This document shows positions 16,867 through 26,535 of a DNA stretch of 64,000 nt, piece by piece. The position numbers were made by a program, and so were the translations under genes. This DNA comes from Bordetella genomosp. 13 (GTDB lineage: Bacteria; Pseudomonadota; Gammaproteobacteria; Burkholderiales; Burkholderiaceae_B). Location: positions 3,720,001-3,784,000 of the forward strand of contig NZ_CP021111.1 in assembly GCF_002119665.1 (NCBI RefSeq). Direction: 5' to 3'. The notes beneath the pieces were generated by a model. The model ran no database searches and was not told the origin of the DNA. It saw only the letters and a list, made by a program, of their open reading frames with translations. The number at the start of each line of letters is the position of its first letter. Positions within the stretch are counted from its first letter, which is position 1.

Positions 16867-17454
16867 TCAGAAGCGCTGCAGGTCCAGCAGCACGCGGCGC
16901 GTAGCCAGCGGCCGCCCCGCCAGGTTGGCCTCGAGACGTTCGCGCAGCGCGCGGCGCAGCTCGGGCTCGACGGCCGGGTCGGCGAAGTCGGGCTCGACCT
17001 CGTCCACCCCGTAGCCGATCTCGCGCAGCAGCACCCATTCGAAGCGGCGCAGCGCCGCGGCCGCGCGCGAGCCGCCGGCCAGTTGCGACAGCGCCGTGTC
17101 GTAGGCGTCGAACAGCACCGGATGCGCGTCCTCGCGCGGCAGCAGCCGCAGCAGCAGCTCGTTCATGTACCAGGCGGACATCAGCGCGCCGCCCGCCAGC
17201 GGGCGCACACCGGCCACTTCGGCGCGCGTCAGCGTCTTCACCTCGCCCCCGCCGCTCCAGGAGAGCGCCAGCGGCTGGAAGGCCGACAACACCGGCCGCA
17301 ACGCGGAATACGGACGCTTGGCGCCCTTGGCCACCAGCGCCAGGCAGCCGTGGCTGCGCGAGAAGGCCTGGACGATAAGCGAGGTTTCACGCCACGCCGT
17401 GGCGTGGAGCATATAGGCGGAACTGTCCTGTACGCGCTGGGCGCGTTTACTCAT
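16867..17454 (-). CDS. recO: DNA repair protein RecO (internally shortened)
   Basis: RecO anneals SSB-covered DNA and helps load RecA with RecR. The N-terminal OB-fold domain is intact (SSAYMLHATAWRETSLIVQA, LVAKGAKRPYSALRPVL, GGGEVKTLTRAEV), as are the helical AWYMNELLLRLLPREDAHP block and the C-terminal LAGRPLATRRVLLDL. At 195 residues it is well short of the usual ~240. Right after LLREIGYG the sequence jumps to the DPAVEPELRRAL helix, so about 45 residues that normally follow (including the zinc or loop region in some species) are missing in frame. Its ATG overlaps the era stop by eight bases. Confidence 0.82.
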   Translation of the reverse strand: MSKRAQRVQDSSAYMLHATAWRETSLIVQAFSRSHGCLALVAKGAKRPYSALRPVLSAFQPLALSWSGGGEVKTLTRAEVAGVRPLAGGALMSAWYMNELLLRLLPREDAHPVLFDAYDTALSQLAGGSRAAAALRRFEWVLLREIGYGVDEVEPDFADPAVEPELRRALRERLEANLAGRPLATRRVLLDLQRF

Positions 17455-18337
17455 AGCCCAGGTCGCGCAACGCGCTTTCGCGGTCGGACCAGCCCTTGCG
17501 CACTTTGATGTACACCTCGAGGTGCACGGTCTTGTCCAGCAGCTTGGCGATGTCCTGGCGGGCCTCGCTGGCGATGCGCTTCATGTGCTCGCCACCCGCG
17601 CCCAGCAGGATGGGACGATGGCTGTCGCGCTCGACCACCACGCAGGCGGCGATGCGCGCCAGCGCGTCGGTTTCTTCCCATTGCTCGATGACGACGGTAC
17701 AGCCATACGGCAGCTCGTCGCCGACCAGGCGGAAGATCTTCTCGCGCACCAGCTCGGCGGCGATGAAGCGCATGGGGCGGTCGGTAAGCGTGTCTTCCTC
17801 GAACATCGGCTCGCCCTCGGGCAGCCGGGCGGCGATCTCGTCCAGCAGCTGATCGAGCTGCTGTTCCTTGACCGCGCTGACGGGCACCACGGCGCCATAC
17901 GGATGCTGCGCGACGATCTTCGCCACGAAGGGAAACAGCTCGTCGCGGCTTTTCAGCGCGTCGATCTTGCTGACCACCAGGATGGTGCGTGCGGCATCGG
18001 GCAGCAGGGGCAGCAGGCGCGCGTCGCCATCCGTCCACTTGCCCGCCTCGACCACGTGCACCACCACGTCGACGTCGGCCAGGGCCTGCGTGACGACGCG
18101 GTTCATCATGCGGTTCATCGCGCCGCCGTGGCGCGTCTGGAAACCGGGCGTGTCGACGAACACGAACTGCTCGTGCTCGCGCGTGAGCACGCCATGAATG
18201 CGATGGCGCGTGGTCTGCGCCTTGCGCGACACGATGGAGATCTTGCTGCCGATCAGCGCGTTGGTGAGTGTGGACTTGCCCACGTTGGGGCGGCCGACGA
18301 CGGCGATGAAGCCGGCGCGGTGCACGGGTTGGTTCAT
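17447..18337 (-). CDS. era: GTPase Era
   Basis: An essential GTPase that binds 16S rRNA and checks 30S assembly, 296 residues from the chosen start. G1 is GRPNVGKSTL, switch/G2 lies in AQTTRHRIHG, G3 is DTPGF, and G4 reads SKID instead of the usual NKxD. The C-terminal KH domain carries VVIEQWEE and the LGAGGEHMKRI GxxG loop. ATG 18337 has AGGAGG eight bases upstream and gives the usual family length. An in-frame ATG at 18418 would add a 27-residue polar extension with only AAGG upstream. The gene overlaps recO and follows rnc, the conserved rnc-era-recO order. Confidence 0.93.
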   Translation of the reverse strand: MNQPVHRAGFIAVVGRPNVGKSTLTNALIGSKISIVSRKAQTTRHRIHGVLTREHEQFVFVDTPGFQTRHGGAMNRMMNRVVTQALADVDVVVHVVEAGKWTDGDARLLPLLPDAARTILVVSKIDALKSRDELFPFVAKIVAQHPYGAVVPVSAVKEQQLDQLLDEIAARLPEGEPMFEEDTLTDRPMRFIAAELVREKIFRLVGDELPYGCTVVIEQWEETDALARIAACVVVERDSHRPILLGAGGEHMKRIASEARQDIAKLLDKTVHLEVYIKVRKGWSDRESALRDLGYE

Positions 18338-18494
18338 GTCTGTGCCCTCCTGTTGCGGCGCGTCGCTGTTCGCGAAGGAAACGTCGCGCTCGTGGGGCGT
18401 GGATTCGGGATTGCTCATGGATGTGCCTTGCTGTCGATGCGCGCGTATACCGACGATGTCATGTCCGCCCTGGCGAGCGACCGTGCCGGCAGGC

Positions 18495-19256
18495 TCATTT
18501 GACCTCTTGCGCCACTGCCACGGGCAGCGACAGCTGGGCGGTCTTGCGCGGCTTGCCGGACTTGCGCGCGGTGCGGGCCGGCGGGCTGACCGCCTGCGCA
18601 GCCTCGAGCGCCAGCTTGGCGGCCGACTGCTCGGCCGCGCGGCGGCTGGCGCCGGGCGCCACCACCTTGATCTCGAAGGCCGGAATGGCGCATTCGACTT
18701 CGAACTGCTGGCTGTGCGCGGCGCCGTGGGTGGCCACCACCGTGTACACCGGCAGGGGCAGCTTGCGGCCCTGCAGGAACTCCTGCAGAAGCGTCTTGGC
18801 GTCCTTGCCCAGCGTCTTGGGATCGACGCTGGCCATGACGGGCTGGTACTGCCGCACGATGACCTTGCGCGCGGCCTCGAAGCCGGCGTCCAGGTACACC
18901 GCGCCGAAGATGGCCTCGACCGCGTCGGCCAGGATGGACGGCCGCCTGAAGCCGCCGCTTTTCAACTCGCCTTCGCCCAGCCGCAGGTACTGCGACAGCT
19001 CGAGCCGCTGCGCGATCTCGGCCAGAGAGGCCTGCTTGACCAGATTGGCGCGCAGGCGGGAAAGATCGCCCTCGTCGAGCTTGCCGTAGCGGTCGAACAG
19101 CAGGGCCGCCACGACGAAGTTCAGCACGGCATCGCCCAGGAACTCCAGCCGCTCGTTGTGGCGCGCGCCGTGACTGCGGTGCGTCAGCGCCTGCTCGAGC
19201 AGTGCCTGGTTGCCGAAGCTGTGATCCAGGCGGGATTCCAGGGTAGCCAGTGACAT
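18495..19256 (-). CDS. rnc: Ribonuclease III
   Basis: A 253-residue double-strand-specific endoribonuclease that processes rRNA precursors and regulatory duplexes. The catalytic signature [13 protein letters not shown] lies at about residues 34-46, and a second acidic cluster is in [16 protein letters not shown]. The dsRNA-binding domain spans about residues 155-225 ([29 protein letters not shown]). A Lys/Ala/Pro-rich tail follows. It lies 12 bp after lepB and precedes era. Confidence 0.94.
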   Translation of the reverse strand: MSLATLESRLDHSFGNQALLEQALTHRSHGARHNERLEFLGDAVLNFVVAALLFDRYGKLDEGDLSRLRANLVKQASLAEIAQRLELSQYLRLGEGELKSGGFRRPSILADAVEAIFGAVYLDAGFEAARKVIVRQYQPVMASVDPKTLGKDAKTLLQEFLQGRKLPLPVYTVVATHGAAHSQQFEVECAIPAFEIKVVAPGASRRAAEQSAAKLALEAAQAVSPPARTARKSGKPRKTAQLSLPVAVAQEVK

Positions 19257-19268
19257 GGGCGTAGCGAA

Positions 19269-20153
19269 TCAGTGGAAACGGCCGATGCGGCTGAGGTCGC
19301 CGAAGTTCATCCAGACGAAGAAGGCCTTTCCTACGATATTACCGTCTGGCACGAAGCCCCAGTAGCGGCTGTCGGCACTATTGTCGCGATTGTCCCCCAT
19401 GGCGAAATAGTGGCCGTCCGGGACCTTGCAGCGCACGCCGTTGCGCAGGTACTGGCACCGATCCACGAAGGGGAACTTCCAGATGGGGCCAAAATCCTGG
19501 TTTCTGTCTTCTTCCAGCAATATCTTGTGCGTAACGTCGCCCAATTTCTCGTCATACTGCGCCACATACGAGACCCGGTCGGGCTCGTAGTAGTCGCCCG
19601 CGCGCGTATGCGGCACCAATTGACCGTTGACGTATAGCTTCTTGTCGAGGTAAGCCACCTCGTCGCCCGGCAGGCCGACCACGCGCTTGATGTAGTCGAC
19701 CGTGGTGTCGACGGGATAGCGGAACACGATCACGTCACCGCGCTCGAGCTCGCCCGTATCGATGATCTTGCGGTCGATGATGGGCAGGCGGATGCCATAG
19801 CTGAACTTGTTCACCAGGATCAGGTCGCCCGACTCCAGCGTGGGCAGCATGGAACCCGAGGGGATGCGAAACGGTTCGACCACGAACGAGCGCAGCAGGA
19901 ACACGAACAGAATCACGGGAAAAAAACTGACCGCGTATTCGACCCACCACGACTCCTTGCCGGCCCGCTGCCCTGCCTCGCGGCGCTCGCGCTCGGCCTG
20001 CTGCGGATCGTCGGACGGATGGGCGTCGTAGGCCAGCACGGCCTGCCGAGCACGCTCTTGGCGACGATGGCGGAACACCGCCAAGTCCAGCACCCAGATC
20101 ACGCCGGTAAGCACCAGCAGTACAAAAAGAATCAGGGCAAAGTTCCAACTCAT
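19269..20153 (-). CDS. lepB: Signal peptidase I
   Basis: A 294-residue membrane-bound leader peptidase that cleaves secretory signal peptides on the periplasmic face. Two transmembrane segments occur near the N-terminus: MSWNFALILFVLLVLTGVIW, and YAVSFFPVILFVFLLRSFVV after a charged cytoplasmic loop. The catalytic Ser is in PSGSMLPTLESGD (about 101) and the general-base Lys in DYIKRVVGLPGD (about 154). The C-terminal GDNRDNSADSRYWG signature is present. It is encoded between lepA and rnc in the usual order. Confidence 0.94.
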   Translation of the reverse strand: MSWNFALILFVLLVLTGVIWVLDLAVFRHRRQERARQAVLAYDAHPSDDPQQAERERREAGQRAGKESWWVEYAVSFFPVILFVFLLRSFVVEPFRIPSGSMLPTLESGDLILVNKFSYGIRLPIIDRKIIDTGELERGDVIVFRYPVDTTVDYIKRVVGLPGDEVAYLDKKLYVNGQLVPHTRAGDYYEPDRVSYVAQYDEKLGDVTHKILLEEDRNQDFGPIWKFPFVDRCQYLRNGVRCKVPDGHYFAMGDNRDNSADSRYWGFVPDGNIVGKAFFVWMNFGDLSRIGRFH

Positions 20154-20174
20154 GACGAATGTCGCCTATTCGGG

Positions 20175-21968
<1,794 letters not shown>

Positions 21969-22283
21969 GGCGTGGTTTGTAAGGGACGGGTTGCTACCGT
22001 GGGTTCTTGCCCAGCTTGCCGCAGCGGGCGGCGCCGTGCGCACCCGGCGCCGGACTGCCGAGGCCGTGATGTGCGTCCTGCCGCGGACCGCCGGCAGACA
22101 ATGATGCGGATGAAACGATCGGGCAGGCAGCGCGGTCTGGACGCAAAAATGAGGGGGCGCCAAGCGCCCCCTCATTGCGGCAACCATACATTTTAGCCGG
22201 TCTTGGGGTCGCGTGCCGGGCGCCTTGCGGCAGACGCGCCCACCGCGGATGTCCACCCGGGATACCGGCCCGGGCCAACGGGC
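21969..22283. other. Intergenic region between mucD and lepA
   Basis: This 315-base gap within the long minus-strand run holds the mucD terminator at 22148-22176. The stretch from 22140 down to 21969 must therefore contain a promoter for lepA-lepB-rnc-era-recO. I cannot point to convincing -35/-10 boxes. No gene is evident. Confidence 0.5.
22148..22176 (-). terminator. Terminator of the rpoE-mucABD unit
   Basis: A perfect 13-bp stem AATGAGGGGGCGC (22148-22160) pairs with 22164-22176 around the loop CAA. On the minus strand it is followed by TTTTT. It lies about 110 bp after the mucD stop and should separate the sigma-E module from lepA. Confidence 0.85.
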
Positions 22284-23792
22284 TTACCTCAGCTGTACCG
22301 CCACCCACTGGGTCTGGTCGCCGCGGCGCACCAGCAGGCCCACCGCCTTGCCCTTCTCGAGCTTGGCCACCAGCTTGCCGAACTGCTCGGCATCGGTGAT
22401 GTCGCTGTCGTTCACGGCCAGGATCACGTCGTTCTCCTGCACGCCGGCCTGGGCGGCCGGCCCCTTGGCCACCCGCACCTGCACGCCGCCCTTGATGCGC
22501 AGCTTGCGCTGCATGTCGGCGGGCACGTCGGACACGCCCAGGCCCAGCAGATTGTCGGCCGACGGCGCCTTGGGGCGCGCGTCGCCGCCGCCGCCGCTGG
22601 CGGCCGTGCGTTCGGACGGAATCTCGGCGACCTTCACGCTGAGCTTGACCGTGCGGCCCTTGCGCCACACTTCCATGGGTGCCGTGGTGCCGGGCTTGGT
22701 CTCGCCGACGATGCGCGGCAGGTCGGACCAGCGGCGGATGTTCTCGCCGTTGAACGTGGTGATGACGTCGCCCGGCTGCACGCCGGCCTCGTCGGCGGGA
22801 CCGCCCGACTCGACGCTGCTGACCAGGGCGCCCTCGGCACGCGGCAGGCCGATGGCGTCCGCCACGTCCTTCACGACCTCGCCGATCTGCACGCCGATGC
22901 GGCCCCGCGTGACCTTGCCGGTGGCGCGCAGTTGCTCGACCACGCGCATGGCTTCGTCGATCGGGATGGCCAGCGAGATGCCCATGAAGCCGCCGCTGCG
23001 CGAGATGATCTGCGAGTTGATGCCCACCACCTCGCCTTGCAGGTTGATCAGCGGACCGCCGGAGTTGCCGGGGTTGACGGCCACGTCGGTCTGGATGAAC
23101 GGCAGGTACTCGCCGGTATCGCGGCCGATGGCGCTGACGATGCCGGACGTGACGGTGGAATCCAGGCCGAACGGCGAACCGATGGCCAGCACCCACTGCC
23201 CCTTCTTCAGCTGCTTGGGATCACCGATGGGCACGGGCGTGATGTCCTTGGCCTCGATCTTGATCAGGGCCACGTCGGTGCGCTCGTCCGAGCCGATGAC
23301 CTTGGCCTTGAACTCGCGGCCGTCGGTCAGCGTGACGTAGATGTCGGTGGCCTCGCTGATGACGTGCGTGTTGGTGAGGATGTAGCCGTCATCCGAGATG
23401 AAGAACCCCGAGCCCACACCGCGCGGCACGGTGCGCTCTTCGGGTTGGGGCTGCTGCGGCTGTTGCGGAGGCTGGCGGCGCTGCCCGCCCGGCCCCGGCG
23501 GCTGGAAGTCCGGGCCGAAGAACCAGCGGAACAGCTCATAGGGATCATTGCCGCCGGGGCCCATGCCGCGCACCGGCACGGTGGCCGTGGTGCGGATGTT
23601 GACGACCGCGGGGTCGGCTTTCTGAACGATGCCGGTGAAATCGGGCAGCACGATGGCGGGCGGCGCGGACTGGTTCTGCGTCTGCACCGGCTGGGCCTGC
23701 GCGGGACCGAAGCCGCTGGCCAGCACGGCCACCGCGGCCAGCGCGGACAACCAACGCCGCGACAGTACTTTCGACACGGAAAGGGAAACCAT
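22284..23792 (-). CDS. mucD: Periplasmic serine protease DegP/MucD
   Basis: A 502-residue HtrA-family protease and chaperone that degrades misfolded envelope proteins and dampens sigma-E signalling. It has a signal peptide with cleavage near PAQA-QP, then a Pro/Gln-rich linker. The trypsin-like domain has His in ILTNTHVI, Asp in ERTDVALIKI and Ser in NPGNSGGPL. Two PDZ domains follow (about residues 290-380 and 410-495), each ending with the QPGDVITTFNG or QENDVILAVND type of loop. GGAG precedes the ATG. It is the last gene of the rpoE-rseA-rseB-mucD module and is followed by a strong terminator. Confidence 0.92.
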   Translation of the reverse strand: MVSLSVSKVLSRRWLSALAAVAVLASGFGPAQAQPVQTQNQSAPPAIVLPDFTGIVQKADPAVVNIRTTATVPVRGMGPGGNDPYELFRWFFGPDFQPPGPGGQRRQPPQQPQQPQPEERTVPRGVGSGFFISDDGYILTNTHVISEATDIYVTLTDGREFKAKVIGSDERTDVALIKIEAKDITPVPIGDPKQLKKGQWVLAIGSPFGLDSTVTSGIVSAIGRDTGEYLPFIQTDVAVNPGNSGGPLINLQGEVVGINSQIISRSGGFMGISLAIPIDEAMRVVEQLRATGKVTRGRIGVQIGEVVKDVADAIGLPRAEGALVSSVESGGPADEAGVQPGDVITTFNGENIRRWSDLPRIVGETKPGTTAPMEVWRKGRTVKLSVKVAEIPSERTAASGGGGDARPKAPSADNLLGLGVSDVPADMQRKLRIKGGVQVRVAKGPAAQAGVQENDVILAVNDSDITDAEQFGKLVAKLEKGKAVGLLVRRGDQTQWVAVQLR

Positions 23793-23827
23793 GGACGGAC
23801 TCCGGGAAACGGATGCGATGCAGTACT

Positions 23828-24919
23828 TTACTGGGTTTGCTGAGCGGCGCCGCCCGCGGGGGGGACGTACTCGATGGCGCCCGCCAGGCGTTCCAGCGTG
23901 GCAATGGGAACCTCACCCAAGGCGGTCAGCCAGAAATCGGCCACGCGCGTACCGTAGATGTTGATGGCGCCACGCCGGGCCAGGCCGGCCGGCGGATGAT
24001 TGTGGCGCTGGCTGTCGTAGGGCTCGATGAACACCGAGATGGCAGCCAGGCCGTCGGACAGCACCAGTTGGCTGACCTTGGCCTGCCCCATCGCGCGGGC
24101 CACCTGCATGACGGGGGTGAAGCCGTCGGGCGCCGGGATGCGCCACCCCTGGCTGGCCAGGTCGACCGGCTTCATCGAGGCCTCGATGATCTTCCAGTCG
24201 CGCGTATTCCAGCGCGAATTGAGCGCCGACGGATCGACCTCGGCGCCCAGGCGCAGCGAGGTGAAGGCCACCTGCTCGACGATCTTGCGCGACGAATCCA
24301 GCGTCTGCGCCTTCAGCAGCAGATGTGTGCCCGTGTCGGCGCAAAGACGATAGCCGTAGCGCAGCTGGTCGCGCGGCTCGATAGTGATGATGCGGCACTG
24401 GCGATCGGCCACGCGGTGCAGCTTGTCGCTGGCGCGAATGTCGTAGTGGCGGGCCAATTCGGCGGGATTGCCCAGCAACAGGCCGGGGAAGCGGTCGCCG
24501 CGGCGCGGCTCGATCAGCACGGTCTTGCTTTCGGGCAGCAGGCACTGCACGTCGTCGTTGTGGCGCAGATATTCGCGCGGCTGGCCGTCGAGGATCTCGA
24601 GGCGTTCACGCTCGCCGGTGCCGTCGATGACGTGCACGACTCGCGACGACTGCATCATCTCGCCCTGCTGGTAGATGAACACGCCGGCGTAGTCCTGCTT
24701 GCGGGCGGCCTTCTGGATCTGGGACAGCAGTTGCACCGAGCCCTGTGCGGCCGGATCCTGCGACATGCCGCCGGCCTGCTCGGCCCAGGCCGAGCTGTGC
24801 AGGGCCATCACCCCCGCCAGCATGGCCAGGGCCATTCCGGCCGCCTGCCGCGGCCGCGACAAAGGAGGTCGTTGCGCGCGCTGGCGTGCCGTCCGGGACA
24901 CTGACTGCCACACCGCCAT
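23828..24919 (-). CDS. rseB: Sigma-E factor regulatory protein RseB/MucB
   Basis: A 363-residue periplasmic protein that protects the RseA anti-sigma factor from DegS-type cleavage and senses mislocalised lipid or LPS. An N-terminal signal sequence (GMALAMLAGVMALHSSAWA) precedes the LolA-like large domain, with YAGVFIYQQGEMMQSSRVVH and RPRR-like loops, and then a small C-terminal domain. Start and stop form a TGATG overlap with rseA, so translation is coupled. The chosen ATG is the one in that overlap; the preceding TTG is an alternative. Confidence 0.88.
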   Translation of the reverse strand: MAVWQSVSRTARQRAQRPPLSRPRQAAGMALAMLAGVMALHSSAWAEQAGGMSQDPAAQGSVQLLSQIQKAARKQDYAGVFIYQQGEMMQSSRVVHVIDGTGERERLEILDGQPREYLRHNDDVQCLLPESKTVLIEPRRGDRFPGLLLGNPAELARHYDIRASDKLHRVADRQCRIITIEPRDQLRYGYRLCADTGTHLLLKAQTLDSSRKIVEQVAFTSLRLGAEVDPSALNSRWNTRDWKIIEASMKPVDLASQGWRIPAPDGFTPVMQVARAMGQAKVSQLVLSDGLAAISVFIEPYDSQRHNHPPAGLARRGAINIYGTRVADFWLTALGEVPIATLERLAGAIEYVPPAGGAAQQTQ

Positions 24920-25437
24920 CAACGTCCCATCCCGGGGTCGAACGACACCTGGCGAACCGCGCTGGGCCCGGCCATCTGGCGATGGGCCTCGAGGTAGTCG
25001 CGCAGGCCGGCCTCTTCGAGATTGGTCGTGCTGGCGTCGGCCAGCACGGCACTGCTTTCGGCAGGAGCCGGCGCGCCGCCGAGATACGGCTGCGCCACCC
25101 AGGCAACGGTGGCGACGGCGGCGGCGACCGCCAGGCTGGACAGCCCCACCCGCAGGGGGGTGCGGCGGCGCGGCGCGGCGACGATGGGCAGTTCGGCTTC
25201 GAGGGCGCGCGACAGGCGCGCGTGGAAGTCGGCGCTGGGCCGTACCGACAGCTCGGTGCTGCGCAGCGCGTCTCCGATCAGGTGATAGGTGTCCCAGGTG
25301 CGGCGACCTTGCGGGGAGGCCAGCAGGGATGGAAACTCGTCGCCCCCTTCCCCGTCCAGCCAGGCGGAGATGGCCGCGTCCAGGGAATCATCCTGGGACG
25401 CTTCGGGGGTTTCGACGAACTGGGCTGCGGTTTGCAT
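24919..25437 (-). CDS. rseA: Anti-sigma-E factor RseA/MucA
   Basis: A 172-residue single-pass inner-membrane anti-sigma factor. The N-terminal cytoplasmic domain (residues ~10-80) binds RpoE: DDSLDAAISAWLDGEGGDE followed by RTWDTYHLIGDALRS is the typical RseA_N pattern. One transmembrane segment (GLSSLAVAAAVATVAWVAQP) lies near residue 105, followed by a short periplasmic tail for RseB binding. AGGAG is eight bases upstream of this ATG; a GTG three codons earlier is also possible. It lies 12 bp after rpoE. Confidence 0.88.
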   Translation of the reverse strand: MQTAAQFVETPEASQDDSLDAAISAWLDGEGGDEFPSLLASPQGRRTWDTYHLIGDALRSTELSVRPSADFHARLSRALEAELPIVAAPRRRTPLRVGLSSLAVAAAVATVAWVAQPYLGGAPAPAESSAVLADASTTNLEEAGLRDYLEAHRQMAGPSAVRQVSFDPGMGR

Positions 25438-25449
25438 GACTGCCACTCC

Positions 25450-26049
25450 TTACCAACGACGCTCGGCATCGGTGTCCAGCAAGGGGCGCAACCGATTGGC
25501 GATGGCTTCGCGCGCACGAAAAATGCGGGAGCGCACCGTACCGATCGGGCAGTCCATGCTTTGGGCGATGTCTTCGTAACTCATACCTTCGATCTCACGC
25601 AGGACGATTGCAGTCCGCAATTCCTCGGGCAGCTCCTGGATGGCCGCGTTCACCGTTTCGGCGATCTCGCGGCTGGCCATCACGGACTCCGGCGTGCTGA
25701 TATCGGTTAGGTTATCGGTTTCGTTAAAAGTTTCACCATCTTCCGTTTCGATCGCGTTGGGCGCGCTGGGGCGCCGCCCGGACGAGGCGAGCCAGTTTCG
25801 CGCCGTGTTGATGGCGATACGATACAGCCAGGTATAGAAGGCGCTTTCGCCGCGGAACTGCGGCAGCGCGCGGTAGGCCTTGATGAAGGCCTCCTGGGCC
25901 ACGTCCTCGATCTCTGCGGGATCGCGGATCATGCGGGCCAGCAGGCGCAGGATCTTGCGCTGGTACTTCAGCACCAGAAGATCGAACGCTTTCTTGTCGC
26001 CGCGTTGCACACGCGCAACAAGCTCGGCGTCGACGTCGCGTTCGCTCAT
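25450..26049 (-). CDS. rpoE: Extracytoplasmic-function sigma factor RpoE/AlgU
   Basis: A 199-residue sigma-E/AlgU-type factor that directs transcription of envelope-stress genes. Region 2 contains LVLKYQRKILRLLARMI and DVAQEAFIKAYRALPQFRG. Region 4 contains LPEELRTAIVLREIEGMSYE and CPIGTVRSRIFRARE. Its ATG overlaps the stop of the ygfX-like gene in an ATGA. It heads the rseA-rseB-mucD set, which encodes its own anti-sigma control circuit. I could not find a clear sigma-E promoter immediately upstream. Confidence 0.94.
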   Translation of the reverse strand: MSERDVDAELVARVQRGDKKAFDLLVLKYQRKILRLLARMIRDPAEIEDVAQEAFIKAYRALPQFRGESAFYTWLYRIAINTARNWLASSGRRPSAPNAIETEDGETFNETDNLTDISTPESVMASREIAETVNAAIQELPEELRTAIVLREIEGMSYEDIAQSMDCPIGTVRSRIFRAREAIANRLRPLLDTDAERRW

Positions 26050-26534
26050 GCGGCCCTCGCGTGTGCGCGGGCCATGGCGGCCCGCTGGCCCAGGATGCAC
26101 AGTCGCCGCCAGGCGGCGGCCGACAGACCCGGCTGCCAGACGGTGACGCCCGCCTGGCGCGGCAGCGCCGAGCCGGCGCCGGCATCGTCCAGCCTGAACG
26201 CCAGGGCCAGCCAGAAGGGACCGCGCCGGCAACCCACCAGACGGGCCTCGCGCCAGCCGGACTCGAGCAGCACGCTCCACGCGGCCGGGTCGGCCGACGC
26301 CCGCACACCGCCCACCGGCACCGGGCGATTGCGACGCGCGTGTGCCCAAGCCACGCCCGCGCCCGCGACAGGCAGGGCCGCGGCGAGCCACCCGGGCGCA
26401 TCCAGCAGCATGGCGGACCATGCGGCGCAGCCCGCCGCAACGGCGGCCGCGACGGCACGCAGCGCCCCCTGGCTGGCAGGAGGCGTTACGGGCAGGCGCA
26501 GCTGCCAGGCCGAGGACGGGTTGCTACCGCTCAA
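26046..26534 (-). CDS. YgfX/CptA-like small membrane protein
   Basis: A 162-residue protein with two predicted transmembrane helices at about residues 25-40 and 45-62 and a soluble C-terminal domain. The order (short polar N-terminus, helix pair, then a Trp-containing strand region RGPFWLALAFRLDDAG and the closing QPGLSAAAWRRLCILGQRA) matches the YgfX/CptA layout, whose end also reads as a Trp/Leu/Arg-rich helix. E. coli CptA/YgfX inhibits MreB and FtsZ polymerisation and pairs with SdhE (CptB); no sdhE is here. The gene is squeezed between fabF (one base after its stop) and rpoE (four-base overlap). Assignment rests on layout rather than strong identity. Confidence 0.6.
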   Translation of the reverse strand: MSGSNPSSAWQLRLPVTPPASQGALRAVAAAVAAGCAAWSAMLLDAPGWLAAALPVAGAGVAWAHARRNRPVPVGGVRASADPAAWSVLLESGWREARLVGCRRGPFWLALAFRLDDAGAGSALPRQAGVTVWQPGLSAAAWRRLCILGQRAAMARAHARAA

Positions 26535-26535
26535 A

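Noticed and set aside
16867..17454. Frameshifted or broken recO
   Set aside because: The frame is continuous from start to stop and both domains are in register; only an internal segment is missing.
22203..23843. 546-codon plus-strand frame opposite mucD
   Set aside because: It is a shadow of the well-supported mucD gene, His/Arg/Gly-rich with no domain.
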